Of a stretch of 64,000 bases of DNA, positions 55,122-64,000 are shown piece after piece. The DNA comes from Corynebacterium felinum (GTDB lineage: Bacteria; Actinomycetota; Actinomycetes; Mycobacteriales; Mycobacteriaceae): contig NZ_CP047209.1 of assembly GCF_030408755.1 (NCBI RefSeq), positions 248,001 to 312,000 on the forward strand, given 5' to 3'. Numbering within the stretch: the stretch's first letter is position 1; every line of letters starts with the position of its first letter. The notes beneath the pieces were generated by a model. The model searched no databases and had not been told where the DNA came from. It worked only from the letters and a program-made list of their open reading frames with translations. Made by a program: the position numbers and the translations under genes.

Positions 55122-56261
55122 TTAGCGCGTGCGGAAGAGCTCTTGCACGCGGGAGCGGTCAATTTTTCCCGGCCCTGTCAGTGGGAGGGACTCGACTCGC
55201 ATGATTTGCTTCGGCAGCTGCCAGCGGGGCAGATCGTCGAATGCTTCGATGATGTCGGTGGGGCTGGCGGTACCGGTGTAGGCGGCAACGATCGCTTGGC
55301 CTAGCCGGGGGTCTGCAACGCCGACCACGCACACGGAGTGCACGCCGACTACATCGGCGATAACGGCTTCGAGTACTTCGGGGTGAACTTTGAGGCCACC
55401 GGAATCGATGATGGTGTCGATGCGGCCGGTTACCCGCAGCACACCATTGTCGAGGACGCCTGTGTCTGAGCTTTGGTAGAAACCGGGGCGGCTAAAGGCT
55501 TCGTGGTCGGGGAAATTCCGGTAGCCGTGGGCAATCATTGGCCCTGAGAGGATGATTCTTTCGTTTTCTACTCTAACGGTGACGCCCGGTAGTGGAATTC
55601 CATCGTAGACGCAGCCCCCGGATGTTTCGGAGCTGCCGTAGGTGGAGATAACGTTGATGCTTAATTCCACTGCTGCCCTGCGGTCATCGGCGCGTAAGGG
55701 GCCGCCGCCGACCAAGATGGCGTCGAAAAGCCGTAAAGCTTCGATGCCTTGGAGCGTGTCCATGGCTTTGAGTAGCTGCATCGGGGTCAGTGCGGTGTAG
55801 CAGCGTTCGGCGTCGTCACGCAGTTGGGTGGCGGCGTGGGCGAAGTCGGGGACATGGAAACCCTGCGCCACGTTGATAAACGCCGGCTCAAACCCTGCGA
55901 CTAGCGATCGGGTGAGCACCTGGACACCTGCGATGTGGTGTGCAGGCATTGCGAGTAGCCATGCCCCTTCGCCGCCTAAGTGTTGGTGGGTTGCGTCGGC
56001 AGAGGCCACTAGGTTCAGTGGGGTGAGCTGGGCGCCTTTGGGGGTGCCTGTGGAGCCTGAGGTGGCTACGACGAGTGCGATGTCGGGGGAGATATCTCGG
56101 CCACCTTTGAGGTGATTGTGCAGAATCGACGACCGGGCCGCATCGTGCGCGGGGACGGGTAATAGGGTGCGCAGTCCCGCAATAGACTCCTCGAGTGCGT
56201 CGAGAAAGGGGCGCGGATCAACCGGGTCGACCGGGAAGGTTTCCAAGATTCGAGCAGCCAT
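55122..56261 (-). CDS. menE: o-Succinylbenzoate-CoA ligase
   Basis: AMP-forming ligase activating o-succinylbenzoate for MenB. 379 residues: VVATSGSTGTPKGAQLTP (P-loop), LLAMPAHHIAGVQVL, STYGSSETSGGCVYDG, YQSSDTGVLDNGVLRVTGR and the C-terminal LPLTGPGKIDRS lysine. The length is typical of the short actinobacterial MenE. It lies 31 bases upstream of menA on the same strand. A 248-base gap with nothing recognisable separates it from the MFS pseudogene. Confidence 0.94.
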   Translation of the reverse strand: MAARILETFPVDPVDPRPFLDALEESIAGLRTLLPVPAHDAARSSILHNHLKGGRDISPDIALVVATSGSTGTPKGAQLTPLNLVASADATHQHLGGEGAWLLAMPAHHIAGVQVLTRSLVAGFEPAFINVAQGFHVPDFAHAATQLRDDAERCYTALTPMQLLKAMDTLQGIEALRLFDAILVGGGPLRADDRRAAVELSINVISTYGSSETSGGCVYDGIPLPGVTVRVENERIILSGPMIAHGYRNFPDHEAFSRPGFYQSSDTGVLDNGVLRVTGRIDTIIDSGGLKVHPEVLEAVIADVVGVHSVCVVGVADPRLGQAIVAAYTGTASPTDIIEAFDDLPRWQLPKQIMRVESLPLTGPGKIDRSRVQELFRTR

Positions 56262-56509
56262 AACTTAAGCAATAATACCCTTGAAAACCACTCATCATGA
56301 CCACCAAACCACACGGATGTATCCGCAGCCGAAAAACACCCTTCAACATGCACAACGTCAGGCCAAAGGGGCCTAACCCTCGCTTGCACTCACCAGAGTC
56401 TTTTGAGGGATCAAGAAAATTGTGCCGAACTCCACCTATGGATGCTTGTGTGCCATTGGTTCCAAACAGTACGCGACCCTGTGAAAAATCTTGGGTATGC
56501 AATTCATCA

Positions 56510-57762
56510 CTATTGTGAAGTGGTTGTCAATCGTGAAAAGACTGCAGAAATGAGGGTGATCACTAGGGTTCCCACTCCTGAAATCACGAGAGAAAGTGCG
56601 GGGCCGAAGTAAGCCACTGCAGGAGCCCCTACACAATATCCAATAAACATGGCGGAGGTATTCACAGTGCCCATGGTCGATAGTGCTTTCGGGCGGATAG
56701 ATTCTTCAACCGCATTATAAATAAGCAAACGAAGTGCTGCGATCTGAAGAGCATTACAGATGCCCGCACAAAGAAATGCAATTATGGCTACAAACAAGTT
56801 GGGGACAAGACCTGCGCTCGCGATCATCGCTCCCATTATGATTCCGCTGAGGAGCAAAACTTGGTAGGCCGCCGATTCTGTAATTCGCGCTGAGAACCTA
56901 GCTCCAATTAGTCGCCCAATAATGAAGGCTTGCATCAACAATGCATAACCGATTCCTCCAACTTTGAGGGTGTCAACAGCGAAAAAGACCAGAGCAACGT
57001 TGTAGATCGACGTGAAAATGATTGCGCCCCAAATACTGCTCAGGCCAGCGCGTGTTTTCCTATTTCGCAAAAGTAAAACTGGTGCAGCGATTAAACGCGC
57101 GAAGAAGCTTTCTTCTTTGACCTCAGATTCGCGTTTTTGCACTGGGACTAATGGAAGAACGTTGATGATGAGTATGGTTAGTGCACTTGCCAGAATCTCG
57201 GCGATGAATGCATAGCGAACTGTACCTACGTGGACGAGCGCCCCACCAAGGGTGGGTCCTATGAAACTGCCGAGCAGGCGGGCTGTGTCAAGATTTGCAA
57301 AAGTTTCAGCAGCACGAGAACGGCTGAGATTTTCAGCTAGGGTGAAAACGGCTGGAATTATTATGCAAGTAGTGCTGGCACTGAGGAATGTGCCAGCGAT
57401 AAGAATGATGGGTTTAGGCCAGATGGTCAGAACGAGTAGAGTTGCGATGTCAATGGCCGCAGCTATGGTGATAAGGGCGTTTGGGGTGTGCTTGTCAAAA
57501 ACTGGGGCTAGTACTGGAGCAACAAAAATCTGGGCGACTGCCGCGGCGATCAGTGTGCCGGTAATGGTGAAAGCACTTTGTCCATCTTCGGCAAAATGGA
57601 TGGCAATCGCTACCGCTGTGATGGAACTACAGAGCGAGCTTAAGAAGTAAGCGGCAACGATTGCCGTCGATATTTTGTTAATGATTGCCTGCCTTGCTAG
57701 TGAGCCTTAAGCCAGTGACTCACGTCGATGTCTGTGCTTTCAACTCCCATCGAAGTAAACAT
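56510..57762 (-). pseudogene. MFS transporter, frameshifted at the 5' end
   Basis: The continuous frame from about 57706 down to 56510 encodes nearly 400 residues with about 12 hydrophobic segments (for example GRLIGARFSARITES and ARLLGSFIGPTLGGALV), a full major facilitator. Within it no ATG, GTG or TTG occurs before 57142, so the complete protein has no start in that frame. In the neighbouring frame ATG 57762/57750 reads MFTSMGVESTDIDVSHWLKA to TAG 57699-57697, which joins naturally to ARQAIINKISTAIVAAYFL. A one-base indel around 57697-57706 explains both. It interrupts the menE-menB order. The substrate is unknown. Confidence 0.72.
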
Positions 57763-57844
57763 GCTGCGATGGTGGGAATTTTCAACGACAGATTTCTTTT
57801 CACGGAAAAATCAAGGAATGCCTCACCACCGAGCACGCACAGCT

Positions 57845-58798
57845 TTAGTAGTAGTAGGGGAATTGTGACCAATCGGGATCGCGCTTTTCAAGGAAGGAAT
57901 TCTTGCCCTCAACCGCCTCATCGGTCATATATGCCAAGCGGGTGGCTTCGCCAGCAAAAACCTGCTGGCCCATCAAACCGTCATCGGTGAGGTTGAACGC
58001 AAACTTCAACATGCGCTGCGCAGTCGGCGACTTCGTATTAATCTCACGGGCAACCTGAATTGCCTCATTTTCCAGCTCAGCATGGTCGGCCACAATATTG
58101 ACAGCACCCATCCGTTGCATCGTCTCCGCATCATAAGTGCGCCCGAGGAAGAAAATTTCGCGGGCAAACTTCTGGCCCACCATCTTGGCCAAATAGGCCG
58201 ACCCGTAGCCCGCATCAAACGATCCCACATCAGCATCGGTTTGCTTAAACCGTGCCTCCTGGCGGGAAGCGATCGTAAGATCGCAGACCACATGCAGCGA
58301 ATGCCCGCCACCGGCCGCCCATCCGTTGACCACGGCGATCACCACTTTCGGCATGGTGCGGATCAGTCGCTGCACTTCCAAAATGTGCAAACGCCCACCC
58401 TCAACCTTGGTGCGTGCCTCATCCACGGTCTCTTCAGTCTCGCCCGTGGCGTAGCGGTAGCCGGAACGGCCACGGATGCGCTGGTCGCCGCCGGAACAAA
58501 ACGCCCAGCCGCCATCTTTGAGCGCGGGACCATTGCCGGTGATCAGCACCGTGCCCACATCGGGGGTGCGGCGTGCATGATCCAGTGCACGGTACAGCTC
58601 ATCGACGGTGTGGGGGCGAAACGCGTTGCGCACCTCAGGGCGGTTGAATGCAATGCGCACCGTGCCATATTCGCGGCCTTCGCCCACATGGCGGTGGTAG
58701 GTGATATCGGTCAGGTCTTCAAAACCTTCAACTGTGGCCCACAGTTCGGGAGTGAAAGGGTTGTCAGTGGAGTACTGTGATACAGATTCTTTGCTCAT
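57845..58798 (-). CDS. menB: 1,4-dihydroxy-2-naphthoyl-CoA synthase
   Basis: Crotonase-fold enzyme closing the naphthoate ring. 317 residues: RIAFNRPEVRNAFRPHTVDE, the oxyanion loop FCSGGDQRIRGRSGYRY, VNGWAAGGGHSLHVVCDLTI, DVGSFDAGYGSAYLAK and the C-terminal DPDWSQFPYYY. AGGAA precedes the ATG. It diverges from menC across about 100 bases. The MFS pseudogene follows it on the same strand. Confidence 0.97.
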   Translation of the reverse strand: MSKESVSQYSTDNPFTPELWATVEGFEDLTDITYHRHVGEGREYGTVRIAFNRPEVRNAFRPHTVDELYRALDHARRTPDVGTVLITGNGPALKDGGWAFCSGGDQRIRGRSGYRYATGETEETVDEARTKVEGGRLHILEVQRLIRTMPKVVIAVVNGWAAGGGHSLHVVCDLTIASRQEARFKQTDADVGSFDAGYGSAYLAKMVGQKFAREIFFLGRTYDAETMQRMGAVNIVADHAELENEAIQVAREINTKSPTAQRMLKFAFNLTDDGLMGQQVFAGEATRLAYMTDEAVEGKNSFLEKRDPDWSQFPYYY

Positions 58799-58902
58799 AA
58801 TTGTTCCTAGTGTAGTGCCCGCGCCCGTGCGCCGTTGCTTTTCGTGCTTTAAGTTAAACCCCCAACTAGTTTCCTCAAGCTACACAGCTATAGTGGGAAG
58901 TT

Positions 58903-59943
58903 ATGAGCCCAACAAGCAGGTATGCCCCTATTGATTACAGCACTTTAAGCCTCGACGATATTCTCGAGCGCGCCAGAGTTGTCAGCCTCCCGCTGCGCGT
59001 GCGTTTCCGTGGCGTGCGCGAACGTGAAGCGCTCGTGATTGAGGGCCCTTGCGGGTGGGGTGAATTCTCCCCCTTCCTTGAATACGATGCTGCTGAGTCT
59101 GCTTCGTGGCTGAAATGTGGTCTTGAAATGGCTTTTGTGGGGCCTCCTGTGATGCTGCGCGAGAAGATTGAAGTGAATGCCACCGTTCCGGCTGTTCCCG
59201 CAGTGCAGGTGGAAGGGGTGCTTGAGCATTTTCCTGGCTGTCGGACTGTCAAAGTGAAGGTGGCGGAAAAGGGGCAGACTCTCGCCGATGATATTGAGCG
59301 TGTTGCTACTGTGCGTGAGATTATTCCCAATGCCATCATCCGGGTGGACGCGAACCAAGCGTGGACTGTTGATCAGGCGCTTGAGGCGGCGCAGCAACTT
59401 GGTCCGCTTGATTATATGGAGCAGCCCTGTGCCACTGTTGCTGAGCTTGCTGAGCTGCGTATGAAGTTGGTGCGTGCGGGGTTGTTTGTGCGTGTGGCTG
59501 CGGATGAGTCGATTCGTCGTGCTGATGATCCCTATGCGGTGGCGGCGCAGAAAGCGGCGGATGTTGCGGTGGTTAAGCCGGCGCCGTTGGGTGGGCCGCG
59601 GAATGTGTTGGCGATTGCGCAGCATTATCGTGCGCAGGGGTTGGATGTGACTGTTGCTAGTGCGTTGGATACGGGTGTGGGTATGAATGCTGGGCTGGCC
59701 GCGGTGGCGGCGCTGCCTGTGCATGCCGACGATGATGATTGTGATGTTCCGCCTGCTCCTGCTGGGTTGGCAACGCAGCGTTTGTTCGTTGCGGATATCA
59801 CCCCACAGCGCACGCTTATCGACGGCTACTTGCGGTGCGACATGCTCGCGCCTGACCCAGCGCGCTTGGCGGAGTTTCAGGCGGAAGGGCCTAGGAGAGA
59901 TTTTTGGCTCAATCGTCTCCGCGAGTGTTGGGCGTTTCTCTAA
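58903..59943 (+). CDS. menC: o-Succinylbenzoate synthase
   Basis: Enolase-superfamily dehydratase making o-succinylbenzoate. 346 residues. KVKVAEKG contains the KxK pair; metal ligands lie in RVDANQAW, DYMEQPC and AADESIRR, and the second lysine in VVKPAPLGGP. VTVASALDTGVGM is the C-terminal loop. TATAGT lies eight bases before the ATG, so the message may be leaderless, though GGGAAG could act as ribosome site. The mycolyltransferase-like gene follows 41 bases later. Confidence 0.9.
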   Translation: MSPTSRYAPIDYSTLSLDDILERARVVSLPLRVRFRGVREREALVIEGPCGWGEFSPFLEYDAAESASWLKCGLEMAFVGPPVMLREKIEVNATVPAVPAVQVEGVLEHFPGCRTVKVKVAEKGQTLADDIERVATVREIIPNAIIRVDANQAWTVDQALEAAQQLGPLDYMEQPCATVAELAELRMKLVRAGLFVRVAADESIRRADDPYAVAAQKAADVAVVKPAPLGGPRNVLAIAQHYRAQGLDVTVASALDTGVGMNAGLAAVAALPVHADDDDCDVPPAPAGLATQRLFVADITPQRTLIDGYLRCDMLAPDPARLAEFQAEGPRRDFWLNRLRECWAFL

Positions 59944-59984
59944 AATCTATTCCTAGGGTGTGGGGGTAATTCTAGGAGAGGTTT

Positions 59985-61448
59985 GTGGGAGGTTGTGTGT
60001 CGAAGAAAATACGAGTGGGAACACATTCTTTGGCGGGTTTTCAACGGCTGGGGGTGAAAAACCTTGTTGCGAGTGTGATTGTGTTGTCCGTGCTGTCGCT
60101 GGGGGTATGTGCCCCGGCGTATGCGCAGCGGCAGGAATTGGAACCGTCCTCGCCACGTGAGTTGTCGTCGTTAAGCTCGGGTAGCTCGCGGAATCCGGGG
60201 AATCTAAGGCCGCGTCAGGGGGAGTCTTCGCGACAATCGTCACGTGAGTCGGCGCAGGATGCATCAATGCTTTCGTCGAATGCACGTGCAGCGCTTTCGA
60301 ATTTTGGTCGGGGGATGTCCAGCCAGGGGATGTTTTCATGGGGCAGGGTAAAAGATTCTGTTCATTTTCATGAGTTGATGAGACAGCTTCAGCGTGGGAG
60401 TGCGAATACGCGGATTTCTTCGGACCGTCTTCTGCATTTCATTGTCAGCGTTATTTATGCTCTTGGTTTAGGTCGGGTGATTTTCCCTCTTCCTACTCCG
60501 TCACCGGATCAGAAACCGGATACGGATATTTCCCCCGATATCACTTCGCTGCAGGTGGTAAAGAAGGAGAAGGAAGGAAAATACGGTGATCGTGTTGAGC
60601 GCTGGTTTATTTCCTCGCCAGCAATGAAACGGATTGTTGAGGTGCAGGTTCTGCTTCCGAAGGATTCCAGCCAACCTGCACCACAGTTGTATCTGCTCGA
60701 TGGGGTGGATGCCCCGAAGGATAATGGGTGGCTTCAGACTGGGGAGGTGATTGCCCACATTGGCGACGACAATGTGATCGGTGTGTTGCCTACCCACGCG
60801 CTTGCGTCATTTTATGCCGACTGGAATCAGCCCGATCCGGTTCTGGGTTATATGAAGTGGGAGACGTTTTTGACCACAGAGCTACCGCAGGTGCTGGAAG
60901 CTGGGGGACATGAGGGGATTAATCCGAATGGGAAGCGGGCAATTGCCGGATTGTCGATGGGGGCTGGCTCAGCGGTGCGGATTGCAGCGAAGCATCCTGA
61001 TGTTTTTCATGCTGCGATTGGTATTTCTGGCTGCTACACCACCTTAGATCCGGTGGGGCGTGCCACCCACGAGCTTACTGTGCATAGCCGGGGTGGGCAG
61101 GTGGATCACATGTGGGGGCCGGTGGGTAGTGCGGATCGGAACGATAATGATGTGATTGAGCGCGTTGAGGGTTTGCGCAATATGCCGGTGTATTTGTCAA
61201 CTGCGGATGGGTATGTCACAGATGATGTGATGAATGAGGCGGCCAAATACTATTGGGATGGCTTAGGTATTGGTGTGGTCTTAGAGCATGGGTCGATGCA
61301 TTGCACAAAGTTGCTCGACCGTGCCATGAAGTCTCAGGGGATGGACAAGAAGAAGGTGGTTTATATAGAAGGGGGTTCGCACCAGTGGATCAATTTCCGC
61401 GAGCAGATTAAACCAGGCTGGGAGTACGTTCGTCCGTTTCTGCAGTAG
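59985..61448 (+). CDS. Secreted esterase of the corynomycolyltransferase (antigen 85-like) family
   Basis: 487 residues from GTG 59985 with a strong AGGAGAGG site. The signal peptide (hydrophobic 26-40) ends APAYA-Q at 47. A Ser/Arg-rich linker of about 130 residues precedes the alpha/beta-hydrolase domain: YLLDGVDAPKDNGWLQTG, the nucleophile elbow AGLSMGAGSAVR (Ser324), FHAAIGISGCY, and catalytic His466 in GGSHQWINFREQIKPGWEYV. The family transfers corynomycolate to trehalose or arabinogalactan in the envelope. The long N-terminal linker is unusual, as is its place between menC and menD. Confidence 0.88.
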   Translation: MGGCVSKKIRVGTHSLAGFQRLGVKNLVASVIVLSVLSLGVCAPAYAQRQELEPSSPRELSSLSSGSSRNPGNLRPRQGESSRQSSRESAQDASMLSSNARAALSNFGRGMSSQGMFSWGRVKDSVHFHELMRQLQRGSANTRISSDRLLHFIVSVIYALGLGRVIFPLPTPSPDQKPDTDISPDITSLQVVKKEKEGKYGDRVERWFISSPAMKRIVEVQVLLPKDSSQPAPQLYLLDGVDAPKDNGWLQTGEVIAHIGDDNVIGVLPTHALASFYADWNQPDPVLGYMKWETFLTTELPQVLEAGGHEGINPNGKRAIAGLSMGAGSAVRIAAKHPDVFHAAIGISGCYTTLDPVGRATHELTVHSRGGQVDHMWGPVGSADRNDNDVIERVEGLRNMPVYLSTADGYVTDDVMNEAAKYYWDGLGIGVVLEHGSMHCTKLLDRAMKSQGMDKKKVVYIEGGSHQWINFREQIKPGWEYVRPFLQ

Positions 61449-61524
61449 CGTGCCCAGCGGTGGGTTTTGCGTGTTGTGGTGCGCGTATTTAGCAGCTGGT
61501 GTTTGGAAGTTTAGAATTGCAGTC

Positions 61525-63150
61525 ATGACTGTTGCAGATACAACGAGCCCTGAACTTGCCCGCGTCCTTGCTAAGGAGCTTGCTCGGCATCTGACCGATG
61601 TTGTTATCTGCCCAGGTTCGCGCAACTCGGCGCTGTCGCTTGAGCTGATTGCGCGCGGCGATGTGCGCATCCATTCCCGGATTGATGAGCGCTGCGCCGC
61701 ATTTGTGGCGCTTGGCATGGCCCGGGTGACTGGCCGCCACGTGGGGGTGCTGACAACTTCGGGCACGGCTGTGGCGAACTGTTTACCCGCGATGGTCGAG
61801 TCGCAGCATTCGCATACCCCGCTGGCGATCATCTCAGCGGACCGCCCCGAATATTTAGTGGGTACGGGCGCGAATCAGACCATTGAGCAGCGCGGGTTGC
61901 TGGGAGTAGACACGATTGAGATCACCGATGTTGCCGACGTCGACAAGCTTATCGACGCCTTTGGCAACGTCAGCGTGCACATCAATGCCCGCTTTGCGGA
62001 ACCGCTGGTCGAAGGAATGCCCGCACGCGCCGAGAAGGTGAACAAAGTGCGCGTCGGCATCCACCCCGTTGACCACGGTGACATCAGCGTGGACTTAAGC
62101 AAACGCACCCTCGTTATCGCCGGTGATGAAGCATGGCGCGTCGACGGTTTGGAAGACGTGCCCACCATCGCCGAGCCTTCCGCCCCAGCCCCATACCACC
62201 CCGTACACCCGCTGGCGGCGAGCGTGTTTTCGCGCGTGCAAGTCTCCGCGGAAGGCTACGTTGTTAACACCAAACCGGAACAGATCATCGTGGTCGGGCA
62301 CCCCACCTTGCACCGCCAAGTCATGGCACTACTTGCCGATGAAGACATCGACATCATCGTACTCAGCCGCACCGACGTGGTGTGCAACCCGCAGCGCCGC
62401 GACGTGCGCATCGCCAGCCGCGTAAAAACAACAGGCGCGCCGACGAAGGAATGGCTGAAAATCTGCGACGCTGCCGCACAACTCGCCGCGCAATCTGTGC
62501 GTGATGTACTCGCCGAACCCGACTACGGCTTCACCGGACTCCACGTTGCCGCCGCAGTCGCCGATACCCTCGGCACCGGCGACACCCTCTTCGTCGGTGC
62601 ATCCAACCCCATCCGGGACTGCTCCTTTGTGGGCATGCCCTTCGACGGGGTGGACACCTACACCCCACGCGGGGCCGCCGGCATCGACGGCAGCATCTCC
62701 CAAGCAGTCGGCGTAGCGTTGGCCGTACAAGCCCGCGAACCCGACCTGCTCCGCGCCCCCCGCACCGTCGCCCTCCTCGGGGATGTCACTTTCCTTCACG
62801 ACGCCGGCGGGCTGCTCACCCCCGTGCACTCCATCGCCGCAGAAAACCTCACCATTGTTATCGCCAACGATGACGGCGGCGGAATTTTCAACACACTTGA
62901 AGTGGGGGCCGAAGAATACCAGCCGGGCTTCGAGCAAGCATTCGGCACCGCCCACCATGTCAACGTCGCTGATCTGTGCCACGCATACGGGATTGAACAC
63001 CGCAGCGTCGACAGCATCGAGGAGCTTATCGACGCCCTCAACGACACCATCGACATCCCCGGCCTCAACATCATCGAGGCCTGCACCACCCGCACAACGC
63101 GCCGGGCACTCCACGAGCAGCTCGTGCAGAAAGTGTCGATGGGTAATTAG
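61525..63150 (+). CDS. menD: 2-Succinyl-5-enolpyruvyl-6-hydroxy-3-cyclohexene-1-carboxylate synthase
   Basis: ThDP enzyme joining 2-oxoglutarate and isochorismate. 541 residues from ATG 61525; TAGAAT seven bases upstream suggests a leaderless message, so an upstream in-frame start at 61450 is rejected. Motifs: DVVICPGSRNSALSLEL, HSRIDERCAAFVALGMA, LTTSGTAVANCLPA, SADRPEYLVGTGANQTI, and the ThDP motif LLGDVTFLHDAGG with IVIANDDGGGIFNTL. The GC content rises in the second half. Confidence 0.96.
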   Translation: MTVADTTSPELARVLAKELARHLTDVVICPGSRNSALSLELIARGDVRIHSRIDERCAAFVALGMARVTGRHVGVLTTSGTAVANCLPAMVESQHSHTPLAIISADRPEYLVGTGANQTIEQRGLLGVDTIEITDVADVDKLIDAFGNVSVHINARFAEPLVEGMPARAEKVNKVRVGIHPVDHGDISVDLSKRTLVIAGDEAWRVDGLEDVPTIAEPSAPAPYHPVHPLAASVFSRVQVSAEGYVVNTKPEQIIVVGHPTLHRQVMALLADEDIDIIVLSRTDVVCNPQRRDVRIASRVKTTGAPTKEWLKICDAAAQLAAQSVRDVLAEPDYGFTGLHVAAAVADTLGTGDTLFVGASNPIRDCSFVGMPFDGVDTYTPRGAAGIDGSISQAVGVALAVQAREPDLLRAPRTVALLGDVTFLHDAGGLLTPVHSIAAENLTIVIANDDGGGIFNTLEVGAEEYQPGFEQAFGTAHHVNVADLCHAYGIEHRSVDSIEELIDALNDTIDIPGLNIIEACTTRTTRRALHEQLVQKVSMGN

Positions 63151-63240
63151 CACCTACCTGCTGGCTATAAGCCCTCCTCAGGCACTAAACAACAGCACAG
63201 AAGCCTATGGGCGAGAGGGGAATAAGGAAATCCGCTTGTC

Positions 63241-63498
63241 TTATTTTTGTGTCGCCCGCTCAACAACCATGACAAAAAGCGCAGCTGTCAGCATGCCGAT
63301 GAGTGCGGGGAAAATTCTCACTAATTCATCGGCCATACTAGGTGCTGGAATTAGTGCGCTGAGTATGGTTGTGATGAGGAAAAAGAGGATAAGGGCGCTT
63401 AAGAGTGTGAGTGTTTTTAACCGCGATGAACGCCCGGCGAAAAAATCTGTCGCCCGTGGCGGCTGATCTGTATTTTTCATACCTAACCATGAAAGCAT
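63241..63498 (-). CDS. Two-helix small membrane protein
   Basis: 85 residues from ATG 63498 with AAGGAG eight bases upstream. A hydrophilic start is followed by two hydrophobic segments (about 30-49 and 58-80). No family is recognised. It converges on menD and shares its upstream region with the SdpI-like gene. An upstream in-frame extension to 63591 lacks a ribosome site. Confidence 0.68.
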   Translation of the reverse strand: MLSWLGMKNTDQPPRATDFFAGRSSRLKTLTLLSALILFFLITTILSALIPAPSMADELVRIFPALIGMLTAALFVMVVERATQK

Positions 63499-63827
63499 AG
63501 GGTGCTCCTTTTTAGTCGATGCAGCACCCAATGGTACCTTCCACGACGAAAGTACTGCAGGGGGACACAACGCGCCACAGTAAGCCCCCACGCACGAGTG
63601 TGGGGCAAGGGTGATGGGAAATCTCTAGCCCGATTAAAGCTGGCCTGCCACTGTGGCAGGTATTGCACGCAGGATGGCTATGGGCAGGCAATTTTTTTCT
63701 ACAATGGCGGGTACTAAAGCGTATTTCCATGACGGCCTTGCCGAAAGTGTCGGGGCGAAACGGTGGCAGTAGGAGCCTTGGCCTCACTAGTGCAGGGGAC
63801 TTCGATGACTAAAGCGAAGGAGCTTGA
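63499..63827. promoter_or_regulatory. Divergent gap with a 17-base palindrome
   Basis: About 330 bases separate the small membrane gene and the SdpI-like gene. The notable element is CCTGCCAC-T-GTGGCAGG at 63644-63660, a perfect palindrome that looks like an operator for a dimeric regulator. Short frames here have poor composition. Confidence 0.45.
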
Positions 63828-64000
63828 TGATGTTTGTGGCTATAGCTTTCTTATTGGGTACTTTTGGACTCATGAGCCTGGTGATGTTCTTTATTGCCAA
63901 GCAATCACCTAAAGGGAAGTTCGGGCGCATCAAGTGGTGTGATTTGCCCGGTATTATCACGCCGAATACGTTGAGTTCGCGTGAAGCATGGGTGGCTGCA
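63828..64000 (+). CDS. SdpI-like membrane protein (partial, runs off window)
   Basis: AAGGAG precedes two tandem ATG codons (63828, 63831). The visible 57 residues have one membrane helix (about 3-23, VAIAFLLGTFGLMSLVMFFI) and then GIITPNTLSSREAWVAA, which resembles the GIRTPxTLSSxxxW motif of SdpI/YhfL family proteins. SdpI itself is an immunity protein in Bacillus, but most family members are uncharacterised. The C-terminal part is outside the window. Confidence 0.65.

Overview
The window is a chromosomal segment of a Corynebacterium, most likely of the C. diphtheriae / C. ulcerans / C. pseudotuberculosis group. The evidence is the gene content and order: ramB-sdhCAB, mshA-gpmA-senX3-regX3, a cysteine-rich protein next to ppx, proC, a 33-residue bS22 ribosomal protein, glutaredoxin-hemACDB, hemEYL-ResABC and the split men cluster. 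The 27-38 kb part matches the Mycobacterium tuberculosis Rv0490-Rv0512 order as I remember it. A corynomycolyltransferase-like esterase and many leaderless starts also fit. No tRNA, rRNA, CRISPR array, phage or intact insertion sequence was recognised.

Layout. 1-5 kb: ramB (cut by the left edge) diverges from sdhCAB across a regulatory region with two GlxR-type sites. 5-8 kb: small membrane proteins, a DUF445 protein, a DUF2516 protein and a degenerate DeoC-like protein. 8-12.4 kb (minus strand): a DUF2993 protein, an unusual two-gene unit (DUF3558-type lipoprotein plus a large helical, glycine-rich protein) and a methyltransferase. 12.4-25 kb: DUF2505/murB, fadD, a YhgE/Pip-type membrane protein, mshA, dehydrogenases, a DUF885 protein, a TSUP permease and gpmA. 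25-33 kb: senX3-regX3, ppx, proC, excisionase-type HTH, bS22 and a SerB-like HAD phosphatase.

33-51 kb is a haem and cytochrome c region: glutaredoxin, hemA, hemC, hemD, hemB, then an intact P1B-type ATPase-like gene that has lost every catalytic motif, then hemE, hemY, hemL, and the thioredoxin-like/CcdA/ResB/ResC cytochrome c assembly genes. Haem synthesis, haem attachment, succinate dehydrogenase and menaquinone synthesis (menA, E, B, C, D at 54-63 kb) together supply the respiratory chain.

50.6-52.9 kb holds a small accessory insertion. A foreign-looking ATP-grasp gene lies between two copies of the 3' end of resC and its terminator. The four differences in the coding part of the duplicate are all synonymous, which suggests exchange with another lineage. 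The ATP-grasp gene carries a -1 frameshift. An MFS transporter inserted between menE and menB is also frameshifted at its 5' end.

The observations I rate highest are the pseudo-P-type ATPase inside the haem cluster, the resC-flanked ATP-grasp insertion, the lipoprotein/glycine-rich pair, the DeoC-like protein without its Schiff-base lysine, and the compact divergent leaderless promoters.
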